DNA of 36,174 nt from Knufia peltigerae (Eukaryota; Ascomycota; Eurotiomycetes; Chaetothyriales; Trichomeriaceae), in NCBI GenBank assembly GCA_030247855.1, contig JAPDRN010000212.1, positions 1 to 36,174 of the forward strand, given 5' to 3'. Numbering within the stretch: position 1 is the first letter of the stretch; every line of letters starts with the position of its first letter. The position numbers and the translations under genes were made by a program. The notes beneath the pieces are model-generated. The model searched no databases and was not told the origin of the DNA. It saw only the letters and a program-made list of their open reading frames with translations. This document shows, piece after piece, positions 6,500-14,797 of the stretch.

Positions 6500-8770
6500 A
6501 TGTCTCCGACCCGTACTTCCCGTGGCCGCTCTCCGGTCGCGCGCCCGCTCGTTGTCGCTCTTTCCGCCCTGCTGCCGCTGGTAGCAGCCGCCCAGGAAAC
6601 CCCCGCCGCCAAGGATCCGGTCGCCCTCGATGCGCTGCAGGTGACTGCACAGCGTCGCGTCGAGAACGCCAAGGACGTGCCGGTTGCGATCAGCGCGATC
6701 CAGGGCGAAAAGCTCGACGTGCTCGGTTCGGCGGGCGATGACATCCGCTTCCTTGCTGCGCGCGTGCCGAGCCTCAACATCGAGTCTTCCTACGGCCGTG
6801 CCTTCCCGCGCTTCTACATCCGCGGCCTGGGCAACACCGATTTCGACCTCAACGCATCGCAGCCGGTCTCGCTGGTGTACGACGATGTGGTGCAGGAAAG
6901 CCCGCTGCTGAAGGGCTTCCCGCTGTTCGACCTGGCCGGTGTGGAAGTGCTGCGTGGTCCGCAGGGCACTCTGTTCGGGCGCAACACCCCGGCCGGCGTG
7001 GTCAAGTTCGATTCGGCGCGTCCGTCACAGGATGCCGATGGCTACGTTCGCGTGGGCTATGGCAGGTACAACAGCTGGAACGTGCAGGGCGCCTACGGCG
7101 GCCCACTGACCGACCGCTGGTCCGCACGCGTGTCGGCCATCTACCAGCGTCGTGACGACTGGGTCGACAACACCCATGCCGGTGCGCCCAACAGCGGCTT
7201 CGAAGGCTATGACGAAGCCGCCGGCCGCGTGCAGTTCCTGTACGAAGGCGATGAATTCGAAGCGCTGTTCAACCTGCACAAGCGCAAGCTCAACGGCACC
7301 GCCCGCCTGTTCCGCGCCAACATCATCGAGAAGGGCGGCAACGCGCTGGTCGAGAACTTCGACCGCGACAAGGTCGCCAATGACGGCGTCAACTTCTCCG
7401 ACCTGGAAACCTGGGGCGGCAGCGCGCGCCTGCAGTGGAACCTCGGTTCGGTGACCGTGCATTCGATCACCGGTTACGAGACCGCCGAATCGCTCAACCG
7501 CGGCGACATTGACGGCGGCTACGGCGCTGCGTTCCTGGGTGCAGGCAACTCCGGCCCGGGCCTGATCCCGTTCCCGTCCGAGTCGGCCGACGGCCTGCCG
7601 CACCACCGCCAGTGGACCCAGGAATTCCGCGTGGAATCCAACGAATGGGGCCGCTTCGACTGGCAGGCCGGCGTCTTCTATTTCGATGAAGACGTCACCA
7701 TCAACAATTTCAACTACGACTCGCTGACCCCGGGCAACCCGCAGACCGGCCACGTGGTGCAGCAGCAGCGCAACAAGGCGTGGGCGGTGTTCGCCTCGGG
7801 TGACTTCGACGTCACCGACCGCTTCAAGCTGCGTGCCGGCGTGCGCTACACCCAGGACAAGAAGGACTTCAGCGCCAGCGTACTGCAGCAGACCCCGGGC
7901 GGTACGCCGGTCAGCGGCCCGTACCTGGCCAACACCGACGTCAACGACGTCAGCTGGGATGTCAGCGGCGTGTACAAGCTGACCGACAACGTCAACGCTT
8001 ACGCCCGCGTGGCCAAGGGTTTCCGTGCGCCGTCGATCCAGGGCCGCCTGGCCTTCGCGCCGGGCCTGTCGCAGGCCGATTCGGAGAAGGTGATCTCCTA
8101 CGAGGCCGGCATCAAGGCCGACCTGTTCGACCGTCGCGCACGCCTGGGCTTCAGCGTGTTCCGCTACGATGTGGACGGCCAGCAGCTGATCGCCGTCGGC
8201 GGCGGCAACAACACCGCCACCCTGCTCAACGCCGACAAGACCATCGGCCAGGGCGTGGAGCTGGACCTGGAGGCCTATCTGGCCGACAACGTCCTGCTGA
8301 CCTTCGGCAGCAGCTACAACGACACCGAGATCAAGGACAAGAACCTGGCGGTGGCGATCTGTGGCGGCGGCTGCACCATCACCGACCCGACCACGGTCAT
8401 CAATGGCGGCACCTACGCGCTGGTCAACGGTAATCCGCTGCCGCAGGCACCGAAGTGGATCCACAACGCCACCCTGCGCGTGGGCTTCCCGCTCAGTGAT
8501 GGCAGCGAGCTGTATGCCTACACCGACTGGGCCTACCGCAGCGCGGTCAACTTCTTCATCTACGAGTCGCCGGAGTTCCGCGGCCGCAGCTCGCTGGAAG
8601 GTGGCCTGCGCCTGGGCTACAACTGGGATTACGGCCAGTACGACGTGGCGGTGTTCGGCCGCAACCTGACCAACCAGACCCGCGTGGTCGGCGCGATCGA
8701 CTTCAACAACCTGACCGGCTTCCTCAACGAGCCGCGGACCTGGGGCGTGGAGTTCACCGCGAAGTTCTGA
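6500..8770 (+). CDS. TonB-dependent outer-membrane receptor
   Basis: A 756-residue TonB-dependent receptor that takes up a ligand across the outer membrane using energy passed from TonB-ExbBD. Residues 1-31 are a signal peptide ending AAAQ. A TonB-box-like DALQVTAQRR follows near residue 45. The plug domain holds DVPVAISAIQGEKL, the RGLGNTDFDLN segment and LRGPQGTLFGRNTPAGVV. The rest is the beta-barrel, ending in the aromatic C-terminal strand GVEFTAKF needed for Bam insertion. The substrate cannot be told: no FecA-type signalling extension precedes the plug and no siderophore genes lie nearby. The ATG at 6500 places the signal peptide at the N-terminus; in-frame sequence upstream to 6443 lies in the promoter region. 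A strong intrinsic terminator follows. Confidence 0.93.
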   Translation: MSPTRTSRGRSPVARPLVVALSALLPLVAAAQETPAAKDPVALDALQVTAQRRVENAKDVPVAISAIQGEKLDVLGSAGDDIRFLAARVPSLNIESSYGRAFPRFYIRGLGNTDFDLNASQPVSLVYDDVVQESPLLKGFPLFDLAGVEVLRGPQGTLFGRNTPAGVVKFDSARPSQDADGYVRVGYGRYNSWNVQGAYGGPLTDRWSARVSAIYQRRDDWVDNTHAGAPNSGFEGYDEAAGRVQFLYEGDEFEALFNLHKRKLNGTARLFRANIIEKGGNALVENFDRDKVANDGVNFSDLETWGGSARLQWNLGSVTVHSITGYETAESLNRGDIDGGYGAAFLGAGNSGPGLIPFPSESADGLPHHRQWTQEFRVESNEWGRFDWQAGVFYFDEDVTINNFNYDSLTPGNPQTGHVVQQQRNKAWAVFASGDFDVTDRFKLRAGVRYTQDKKDFSASVLQQTPGGTPVSGPYLANTDVNDVSWDVSGVYKLTDNVNAYARVAKGFRAPSIQGRLAFAPGLSQADSEKVISYEAGIKADLFDRRARLGFSVFRYDVDGQQLIAVGGGNNTATLLNADKTIGQGVELDLEAYLADNVLLTFGSSYNDTEIKDKNLAVAICGGGCTITDPTTVINGGTYALVNGNPLPQAPKWIHNATLRVGFPLSDGSELYAYTDWAYRSAVNFFIYESPEFRGRSSLEGGLRLGYNWDYGQYDVAVFGRNLTNQTRVVGAIDFNNLTGFLNEPRTWGVEFTAKF

Positions 8771-8795
8771 TGCGGTTGCAGCAGTGATGCAATGA

Positions 8796-8829
8796 AGAAG
8801 GGCCGGCGCAATGCCGGCCCTTCTGTTTT
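8796..8829 (+). terminator. Rho-independent terminator of the TonB-dependent receptor gene
   Basis: A 12-bp perfect stem (8796-8807 with 8813-8824) around a 5-nt loop GCAAT, followed by GTTTT. It begins 25 nt after the receptor stop codon. Confidence 0.92.
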
Positions 8830-8840
8830 CACCGCAAGCG

Positions 8841-8863
8841 GTAGTGCCGGCCGCTGGCCGGCA
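8841..8863 (+). repeat. Single SMAG-type GTAG palindrome
   Basis: The 23 nt are identical to the unit at 5248-5270. The copy lies between the receptor terminator and the 3' end of the convergent acid phosphatase gene. Confidence 0.85.
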
Positions 8864-8883
8864 ACGTTCAATCCGGTGCGCGC

Positions 8884-9723
8884 TTACAGCGCGCTCTGCG
8901 GGCGCACCTTCAGTACCGCGTTCTCGGTGGCGCAGTCGCGGCTGGAATGCAGGCCGGCCTTGCGCGCGGCAGCGATTTCCCTGCGCGCGGCAAGCAGATC
9001 GCTGTTGAACGCCGCGCTGTCATGCAGGCGGGCTACGGCGGCGGCGCCCATGAAACGGCCTTCGAGGATGTCGCTCTGCCAGTGCACGTTGCACACCAGG
9101 CGGCTCTCGCCGTAGTTGCGGCCGCGCGCCTGGATGGCATCGGCGCGGTCGGGTGCGATCTCCGACAGGATCAATGCCCATGCCCAGCCGATCGAGGTGT
9201 GGCCGGACGGGTAGGAACCGTTGCTGCGCAGACCCTCCTCATCCTTCGGCGAGCAGGTCGGCTCGCCGTTGACCATGAACGGACGCGGGCGCCGGTATTT
9301 GTTCTTGGCGGCCTTGGTGGCAGCACTGGCGTCAATGCGGCTGCGCTCCAGCAGGCGGTACAGGGCCGGGGTTTTCACCGCATCGACGTCGATGTCGGCG
9401 GCGCAGGAAAAGTGGTTGGCGCCTTCCGGGAAGCCCAGTTCGGCATCGACACTTGCCTGGGCGAAGCGCGGGCTGCCGCGCAGCGCACGTGCCTCGCGGC
9501 TGACCTGCTCATCCAGCGCGAAGGCGGCCGAGCCGGCGGCCGGTGGTGCCGGCACCAGGTCGATGCTGGCCGGCACTGCGGTCTTGTCCAGGTAGCCCAC
9601 GGCCTTGGTGGTGACGTTGGCTTCGACGGCGGTCGGCTTGCTGGCGGTGGCGGCGCAGCCGGCCAATGACAGCGCGATGGCCAGGCCGAGCAGCGGACGG
9701 GCAGGGAGGAGGATCGACGACAT
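8884..9723 (-). CDS. Class A (PhoN/PAP2-type) acid phosphatase, lipoprotein
   Basis: A 279-residue vanadate-type (PAP2 superfamily) non-specific acid phosphatase. The signal peptide ends in the lipobox LAGC, so the enzyme is probably lipid-anchored on the periplasmic side. The three-part active site is complete: KYRRPRPF, GSYPSGHTSIGWA and SRLVCNVHWQSD, matching the KxxxxxxRP, PSGH and SRxxxxxHxxxD signature of class A enzymes. Such enzymes release phosphate from varied organic phosphomonoesters. The ATG at 9723 (MSSILLPARP) is chosen because it begins the signal peptide; the frame continues upstream without signal-like sequence. It is divergent from the hydrolase gene at 9957. A second, unrelated (HAD-type) acid phosphatase gene lies at 25544. 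Confidence 0.92.
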   Translation of the reverse strand: MSSILLPARPLLGLAIALSLAGCAATASKPTAVEANVTTKAVGYLDKTAVPASIDLVPAPPAAGSAAFALDEQVSREARALRGSPRFAQASVDAELGFPEGANHFSCAADIDVDAVKTPALYRLLERSRIDASAATKAAKNKYRRPRPFMVNGEPTCSPKDEEGLRSNGSYPSGHTSIGWAWALILSEIAPDRADAIQARGRNYGESRLVCNVHWQSDILEGRFMGAAAVARLHDSAAFNSDLLAARREIAAARKAGLHSSRDCATENAVLKVRPQSAL

Positions 9724-9956
9724 GGGCAGACTCGGGCTGGGAACTCGCCGGCCATGATCGCAGCCTCGATTGCCGGCTGCAGCGACCATCGGTCATACGG
9801 CCAGACCCGGCATGGTCGGCTGTTGGGCGATGAAAACAGTCATCAAGTTCCGGCAATCTGCCGAATCCGGGCGCAGCGCACGGACTTTCACGCACTGCCG
9901 CCATGAGCATCAGGTCACAGCCGGGCCGGGGGGATCCGCTGAAAGGGAGAGAAGCG

Positions 9957-10835
9957 ATGCGCAGCACCGCAACAGGAAGTACCGTTCTGGCTCTGCTCCT
10001 GGGGTTGGCGACCACCCCGGCGCAGGCCGCCGATGTTTACGGCGTAGCCTTTGTGCACGGCACCGGCGCACAGACCAATGCCACGCAGGACTACTGGCAG
10101 CCGGCGATCATCGACACCGTCCGCCAGGGCCTGCCGAACAGCAGCAACTACGTGGTCATCAACTGCGACTTCACCCAGTACATGTGGAAGCCGGAAGCGG
10201 CCGGCTGCCTGGCCAACCAGCTCACCGGCTTCATCGACAGCCGTGGCATCACCCAGCTGGTGGTGGTCACCCACTCCAACGGCGGCAACGTGATGCGCTG
10301 GATCCTGTCCAACCCAACGTACGACAGCCGCTACCCGAAGATCATCAACCGGGTGCGCAAGGTCACTGCGCTGGCGCCCTCGTCGGCAGGTACGCCGCTG
10401 GCCGACGCCGTGCTCAACGGCAATACCTTCGAAACCTCGCTGGGTTGGCTGCTGGGCTACAAGAGCGATGCCGTGCGCATGCAGCAGGTGGGACACATGG
10501 CCACCTACAACGCGCAGAACCTGTACGGCACCGCCGGCCGCCCGGCCCTGCCCAAGCCGTTCCGCGCGGTGGTCGGCAGCGACGTCGAATCGGCGGTGTG
10601 GGACAGCAACAGCTACTGCGGTGGCTATGCCGCCAATGTCGGCCTGGAGTTCACCCAGAACTGGCTGTCGTCGTGCTCGGACGGTTTCCTGGAATGCAGC
10701 AGCCAGAAGGCGGCCGGCACCCTGTGGTTCACCGACAAGGCGCGCACCCAGGGCGCCGAGCCGCTCAGTCACAACCAGAGCCGCCGTGAGTGCTTCGGCC
10801 TCGGCACCATCCTGCGCAACGACCTGACCCAGTGA
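9957..10835 (+). CDS. Exported alpha/beta hydrolase (lipase/esterase-like)
   Basis: A 292-residue secreted serine hydrolase. Residues 1-24 are a signal peptide (MRSTATGSTVLALLLGLATT, cleavage at AQA before ADVYG). The alpha/beta-hydrolase core shows the oxyanion region VAFVHGTG near the mature N-terminus and the nucleophile elbow VVVTHSNGGN (G/T-H-S-N-G type). Six Cys in the mature part suggest disulfides. A candidate late His is in PLSHNQSRRE. The substrate is unknown; triacylglycerol lipase, esterase or polyester depolymerase are all possible. GGGAGA lies 9 nt before the ATG at 9957, which I prefer over the in-frame ATG at 9903. The stop is followed after 11 nt by the start of the DUF4785-type gene, so the two form an operon. 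Confidence 0.85.
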   Translation: MRSTATGSTVLALLLGLATTPAQAADVYGVAFVHGTGAQTNATQDYWQPAIIDTVRQGLPNSSNYVVINCDFTQYMWKPEAAGCLANQLTGFIDSRGITQLVVVTHSNGGNVMRWILSNPTYDSRYPKIINRVRKVTALAPSSAGTPLADAVLNGNTFETSLGWLLGYKSDAVRMQQVGHMATYNAQNLYGTAGRPALPKPFRAVVGSDVESAVWDSNSYCGGYAANVGLEFTQNWLSSCSDGFLECSSQKAAGTLWFTDKARTQGAEPLSHNQSRRECFGLGTILRNDLTQ

Positions 10836-10846
10836 GGGAGATGACC

Positions 10847-12046
10847 ATGACGATCCATTCCACCTTGCTGGCTACCGCCGTGCTGGCGGTCCTTTCCACC
10901 GCATCGGCGCAGGCCGCGCAGCCGCTGCGCGTGGCCGCTGGCGACCAGATTCCTGCCGGACTGGTTGCCGCGCCGCTGCCGGCCGATGAAAGCGAGCACG
11001 CGCCGCTGGCCTTCGCCTGGGCACTGGACCCGGCGCAATCACTGCAGGCCCCCGGTCCCCAGGCCGCCATCAGCCGCAGCTACTGGCAGCAGGTCGATGG
11101 TGCCGAGCTGCAGCGCGGCCTGGAACTGCCACTGAGCGCACCGGATGCGGTGATCCAGCTCAGCCCGGCGCCGGGCGCGCGGGCGCTGCCGGCCAGCTCG
11201 CTGCAGGTACGTGATCCGGCGGGGCGCAGCAGCGTTGCGCGCAGTGTCGATGCACGCCAGCTGCAGGATGCGGGCATGCCGGTCGGCGATGGCAGCAGCA
11301 TGCTGCGCACCGGTACCACCAGCGCAGCTGGCGCCTACCGCCTGCAGAGTGCGCAGGCGCAGGGCCGCTATGTGGTGCAGGTGCTGGAGCCCAACAGCCC
11401 GCTGCGGCTGGAAGTGCAGGCCAGCCAGGCGCAGGTGCTGGCCGGTGGCAACGTGCAGCTGCAGGCGCGTCTGCTGGAAGACGGTGCCAGCGCGGCGTCG
11501 TTGCGCGCGCGGCGTGGCAGCCTCGGCGGTGAAGCGCTGCTGGTCGCACCCGATGGCCGCAGTTGGCCGCAGCGGCTGCTGCGTACCACCGATGGCAGCC
11601 TGCGTGCACAGGTAAGGATTCCGACCGAGGCCAGCAACGCACAGGGCCTGTGGGAACTGCAGGTGTTCGCCCAGGCCGATGGCGTGCTGCGCGATGGCAA
11701 GGTCGCCTTCGCGGTGGCCAGGCCGACCGCCCGCTTCGTTGGCCAGGCCATGCCTGATCCGGCCAGCCGCCAGGTAAGCCTGCCGCTGCAGGTGGCCGCC
11801 GCCGGCCGTTACGAGGCGCGCGGCACCCTGTATGCCACCGCGGCCAACGGCCAGTTGCAGCCGGTGGCGCAGGCCCATGCTGCAGCGTGGTTCGATGGCC
11901 CGGGTCGCGGTGTGCTGGTGCTGCCCTTCGACCAGGCCGCGTTGCCTGCCGGCTTCGGTGCGCCCTATGAACTGCGCGACCTGCAGCTGCAGGACCAGAG
12001 CCGGATGGCCCCGATCGAGTTGCGCGCGCTGGCGTTGCGGTTCTGA
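10847..12046 (+). CDS. Exported DUF4785-type protein, partner of the upstream hydrolase
   Basis: A 399-residue exported protein with a signal peptide (MTIHSTLLATAVLAVLSTAS, cleavage at AQA before AQPLR). The mature protein is Ala/Gln/Leu-rich, nearly free of Cys, and looks like successive beta-sandwich domains: residues about 140-270 (GAYRLQSAQAQGRYVVQV, then LRLEVQASQAQVLAGGN) and 270-399 (VSLPLQVAAAGRYEARGTLY). I recognise it as the DUF4785 type, whose function is not known. Two ATGs are possible, 10841 and 10847; GGGAG at 10836-10840 abuts the first and is correctly spaced (6 nt) from the second. The gene begins 11 nt after the hydrolase stop, so both are probably translated from one mRNA. 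An accessory, inhibitor or foldase role towards the hydrolase is inference from context only. Confidence 0.82.
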   Translation: MTIHSTLLATAVLAVLSTASAQAAQPLRVAAGDQIPAGLVAAPLPADESEHAPLAFAWALDPAQSLQAPGPQAAISRSYWQQVDGAELQRGLELPLSAPDAVIQLSPAPGARALPASSLQVRDPAGRSSVARSVDARQLQDAGMPVGDGSSMLRTGTTSAAGAYRLQSAQAQGRYVVQVLEPNSPLRLEVQASQAQVLAGGNVQLQARLLEDGASAASLRARRGSLGGEALLVAPDGRSWPQRLLRTTDGSLRAQVRIPTEASNAQGLWELQVFAQADGVLRDGKVAFAVARPTARFVGQAMPDPASRQVSLPLQVAAAGRYEARGTLYATAANGQLQPVAQAHAAAWFDGPGRGVLVLPFDQAALPAGFGAPYELRDLQLQDQSRMAPIELRALALRF

Positions 12047-12054
12047 AGCAAGGC

Positions 12055-12082
12055 GTGGCGGGCCGGACGTCCGGCCCGCCAC
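12055..12082. terminator. Perfect 28-nt palindrome, bidirectional terminator
   Basis: The 28 nt from 12055 to 12082 are fully self-complementary (GTGGCGGGCCGGAC followed by its reverse complement). It follows the DUF4785-type stop (12046). In the collapsed assembly it would lie between that gene and the convergent ABC gene. A second copy, missing the first base, is at 12233-12259 beyond the N run. Confidence 0.75.
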
Positions 12083-12311
12083 AGATGGGCTTTCACCCCG
12101 CGTACGCGGTCAGCCGCCCTTCCTGTTCCACCACNNNNNNNNNNNNNNNNNNNNNNNNNNNNNNNNNNNNNNNNNNNNNNNNNNNNNNNNNNNNNNNNNN
12201 NNNNNNNNNNNNNNNNNNNNNNNNNNNNNNNNTGGCGGGCCGGACGTCCGGCCCGCCACAGATGGGCTTTCACCCCGCGTACGCGGTCAGCCGCCCTTCC
12301 TGTTCCACCAC
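12056..12311. other. Assembly gap: 98 Ns flanked by an identical 79-bp sequence
   Basis: Bases 12056-12134 are identical to 12233-12311, with Ns from 12135 to 12232 between them. The first copy includes the last 13 codons and stop of the ABC ATPase gene (stop at 12093-12095), which would be meaningless as a true fragment. The most economical reading is that two contig ends overlap by 79 bp and were scaffolded with Ns instead of being merged. No gene should be called across it. Confidence 0.85.
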
Positions 12312-13124
12312 CGTGATCGCGCCGCCGAACACGGCCGACAGCGGTTCGTCGCACAGCAGCTCGGCGCGCGCACCATCGGCCAGCACGCGACCGTCGCGCA
12401 GCAGCACCACCCGCTCGATCTCGGGAATCACTTCTTCGATGTGGTGGGTGACCAGCACCAGAGTGATGCCCTGCTGCGCAAGCACGCGCATGGTGGCGAT
12501 CAACTGCTGGCGGGCCACCAGGTCCAGGCCGGTGGAGGGTTCATCCAGCAGCAGCGCCTGTGGCCGGTTGACCAGCGCGCGGGCGATCAGCACGCGGCGG
12601 GTCTCGCCGGCCGACAGTTCGGCGTAGGCACGCTCACGCAGGCCCGACGCACCGGTCATCGCCAGGGTCTCGCCCACCCGCACGCGCATGTCGGCGGTGA
12701 CCTCGCGGAAGGCCGGCACCATGTAGCTGGCGAAGAACCCCGACAGCACCGCCTGCTCCACCGTCAGCCCCGGCATGTCGGCCAGGTTGCTGCTGAGGTC
12801 GCCGGTGACGATGCCCAGCTGCGAACGCAGCCGGTCGACCTGCCAGCGGTTCTGCCCCAGCACCTTCACCGCCACCGTGCCGTCGGCCTGCGCCAGCGGG
12901 TACAGCTCGCGGGTGATCAGTTTGATGAAGGTGGACTTGCCACAGCCATTGGGGCCGAGCAGGGCGGTGTGCTGGCCCTGCGCGATGCGCAGGCTCAGCC
13001 CGTGCAGGACCTTCACCTGGCCGCGCATCACGCTGGCGCGGTCCAGTTCGATCAAGGGCGGCAGGTCCCCGGCGGATGGGGCAGGGTCTACGGCGCGGAT
13101 ACGCGGATCAAGGCTCGACAACAC
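12270..13124 (-). CDS. Stand-alone ABC transporter ATP-binding protein
   Basis: A 284-residue ABC ATPase. From the N-terminus: a short leader, the core strand LIELDRASVMRGQVKVLHGL, Walker A GPNGCGKST, signature ELSAGETRRV (an LSAGE variant of LSGGQ), Walker B ALLLDEPSTGLD, and the switch His in VLVTHHIEEV. All ATPase residues are present. No permease gene is adjacent, so its membrane partner is elsewhere or it is a ModF-like soluble member; the cargo is unknown. I place the start at a GTG at 13122-13124 (then LSSLDPRIR), preceded by GGGGA; an ATG at 13193 is in frame but adds 23 unconserved residues close to the divergent desaturase gene. Its 3' end borders the assembly gap, where a duplicate of its last codons appears. 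Confidence 0.88.
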   Translation of the reverse strand: MLSSLDPRIRAVDPAPSAGDLPPLIELDRASVMRGQVKVLHGLSLRIAQGQHTALLGPNGCGKSTFIKLITRELYPLAQADGTVAVKVLGQNRWQVDRLRSQLGIVTGDLSSNLADMPGLTVEQAVLSGFFASYMVPAFREVTADMRVRVGETLAMTGASGLRERAYAELSAGETRRVLIARALVNRPQALLLDEPSTGLDLVARQQLIATMRVLAQQGITLVLVTHHIEEVIPEIERVVLLRDGRVLADGARAELLCDEPLSAVFGGAITVVEQEGRLTAYAG

Positions 13125-13243
13125 GGGTCCCCAACTGTGAACGAAGCCACGGAATGGCGCTGCCAATCCAGCGGTGCAAGGTGCAGTTTGCAACGCAAGC
13201 GCCCATGATGTCTTCCATACCTGTGTCGCTCTGGAGAGCCGCC

Positions 13244-14446
13244 ATGTCTGATGCCCTGATGTCCCTGCTGACCGGTGGCGTGCTGGGCCTGGGCTGGTGG
13301 CAGCTGGCCCTGGTGCTGCTGGTCTTCACCCAGCTCACGATCTTCTCGGTCACCCTCTACCTGCACCGCAGCCAGGCGCACCGCGGCGTGGACTTCCACC
13401 CGATGGTCGCGCACTTCTTCCGCTTCTGGACCTGGCTGACCACCTCGATGATCACCAAGGAGTGGGTGGCGATCCATCGCAAGCACCACGCCAAGGTGGA
13501 AACCGAGGACGACCCGCACAGCCCGGTCACCCGTGGCATCGGCCAGGTGTTCTGGCGCGGCGTGGAGCTGTACCGCGAAGCACGCGGCATGCGTGAAGAC
13601 ATCGAACAGTATGGTCGCGGCACGCCGGACGACGCGATCGAGCGCCGCCTGTACACCCCCTATGCCACCTTCGGCCCGGTGCTGCTGTTTGCGATCAACA
13701 CGGTGCTGTTCGGCCTGCCGGGCATCGCCCTGTGGGCGATCCAGATGGCGTGGATTCCGTTCTGGGCCGCCGGCGTGGTCAATGGCCTGGGCCACTGGTG
13801 GGGCTACCGCAACTACGAATCGGCCGACACCTCCACCAACCTCACCCCATGGGCGTTCTGGATTGGTGGCGAAGAACTGCACAACAACCACCATGCGTTC
13901 CCCAGCTCGGCGCGCTTTGCGATGCGGCGCTGGGAGTTCGACATCGGCTGGAGCGCGATCCGCCTGTTGCAGGCAGTGCGCCTGGCCAAGGTACTGCGGG
14001 TGGCGCCGGCCATGGACGTACGCCCGAACATCGCCGTGCCCGACGCTGACACCCTGAAAGCCCTGTTGTCGCATCGCTTCCAGGCGATGACCGACTACCA
14101 GCGCAACGTGTTCATGCCGGCATTGCGCGAGGAAGCACGACACGCCGGTGCCAAGCTGCGCCGGTTGCTGCCGCGCAGGCTGCGTCGTGGCCTGGTCAAC
14201 GACGGCCGCTGGTTGAAGCCGGACAGCCGCGCGCAGCTCAGCGAATGGGTCGCCCAGCGCCCGCGCATCCGTACCCTGGTGGAATATCGCGCGCGCCTGG
14301 CAACGCTGCTGGAAGCGCGTGGCCACGATGCCGCCGAGCGCCTGCGTCAACTGCAGGCCTGGTGCCGCGAGGCCGAGGAAAGCGGCATTGCCGCGCTGCA
14401 GGCCTATGCCGCGCGACTGAAGGGTTACACCCTGGTGGGCGGATGA
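13244..14446 (+). CDS. Membrane fatty-acid (acyl-CoA/acyl-lipid) desaturase
   Basis: A 400-residue integral membrane di-iron desaturase. Three histidine boxes are intact: HRSQAHR, HRKHHAK and HNNHHAF, in the order and spacing of delta-9-type desaturases. Hydrophobic segments flank them: LALVLLVFTQLTIFSVTLYL at the N-terminus and FGPVLLFAINTVLFGLPGIALWAIQ in the middle. After about residue 245 there is an unusually long charged C-terminal tail rich in Arg and Ala. It introduces a double bond into saturated acyl chains and so adjusts membrane fluidity; the electron donor is not encoded nearby. GGAGAG is 7 nt before the ATG at 13244; in-frame ATGs at 13205 and 13208 are less well placed. Its stop overlaps the start of the EF-hand gene (ATGA), so both are cotranslated. 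Confidence 0.93.
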   Translation: MSDALMSLLTGGVLGLGWWQLALVLLVFTQLTIFSVTLYLHRSQAHRGVDFHPMVAHFFRFWTWLTTSMITKEWVAIHRKHHAKVETEDDPHSPVTRGIGQVFWRGVELYREARGMREDIEQYGRGTPDDAIERRLYTPYATFGPVLLFAINTVLFGLPGIALWAIQMAWIPFWAAGVVNGLGHWWGYRNYESADTSTNLTPWAFWIGGEELHNNHHAFPSSARFAMRRWEFDIGWSAIRLLQAVRLAKVLRVAPAMDVRPNIAVPDADTLKALLSHRFQAMTDYQRNVFMPALREEARHAGAKLRRLLPRRLRRGLVNDGRWLKPDSRAQLSEWVAQRPRIRTLVEYRARLATLLEARGHDAAERLRQLQAWCREAEESGIAALQAYAARLKGYTLVGG

Positions 14447-14778
14447 GGGCTGCGCTGACGGTGTTGTTGCTGGTCGCCGTGTGGGCGCCTGCCGCGCAGG
14501 CCCAGGTCAGCGACACCGCCAGCTACCTGCAGCGCATGGACAGCGACGGCGATGGCAAGGTCAGTGAAGCCGAGTACCTGCAGTGGATGCTGTACGCCTT
14601 CGATCGCATGGATCGCAACGGCGATGGCGTGCTGACCGCCGATGAGCTGCCCGGCGGCAAGGGCAGGGCCATTACCCGCGAACAGCAGCGGCAGACCATC
14701 GTGCAGCGCTTCCACAAGCAGGACGCCAACGGCGATGGGTTCCTGGATGCGCGGGAACTGGCTGCACCGCCACGCTGA
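14443..14778 (+). CDS. Small exported protein with three EF-hand motifs
   Basis: A 111-residue protein with a signal peptide (MRAALTVLLLVAVWAPAAQA, cleavage before QVSD). The mature 90 residues carry three calcium-binding loops of EF-hand type: DSDGDGKVSEAEY, DRNGDGVLTADEL and DANGDGFLDAREL, each with the Asp/Asn, Gly and closing Glu pattern. It is expected to bind Ca2+ in the periplasm. Its ATG lies inside the stop region of the desaturase gene (ATGA, 14443-14446), so translation is coupled. A physiological link to membrane lipid desaturation is not obvious. No enzymatic domain is fused to the EF-hands. Confidence 0.88.
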   Translation: MRAALTVLLLVAVWAPAAQAQVSDTASYLQRMDSDGDGKVSEAEYLQWMLYAFDRMDRNGDGVLTADELPGGKGRAITREQQRQTIVQRFHKQDANGDGFLDARELAAPPR

Positions 14779-14785
14779 GCGGGCA

Positions 14786-14791
14786 TAGAAT
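14786..14791 (+). promoter_or_regulatory. -10-like TAGAAT, 6 nt before the mutM ATG
   Basis: TAGAAT is followed by six bases and then the ATG at 14798. No Shine-Dalgarno sequence lies between. If this is the true -10 box, transcription would begin at or next to the A of ATG, giving a leaderless mRNA. The -35 match is poor. Confidence 0.45.
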
Positions 14792-14797
14792 CGTCCC

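Noticed and set aside
12093..12134. A second 3' fragment of the ABC ATPase gene before the gap
   Set aside because: It is identical to the true 3' end after the gap and best explained as a contig overlap, not a pseudogene.
11832..13208. Open frames crossing the N run
   Set aside because: They are created by Ns and duplicated contig ends. The two sides belong to the DUF4785-type and ABC genes on opposite strands.
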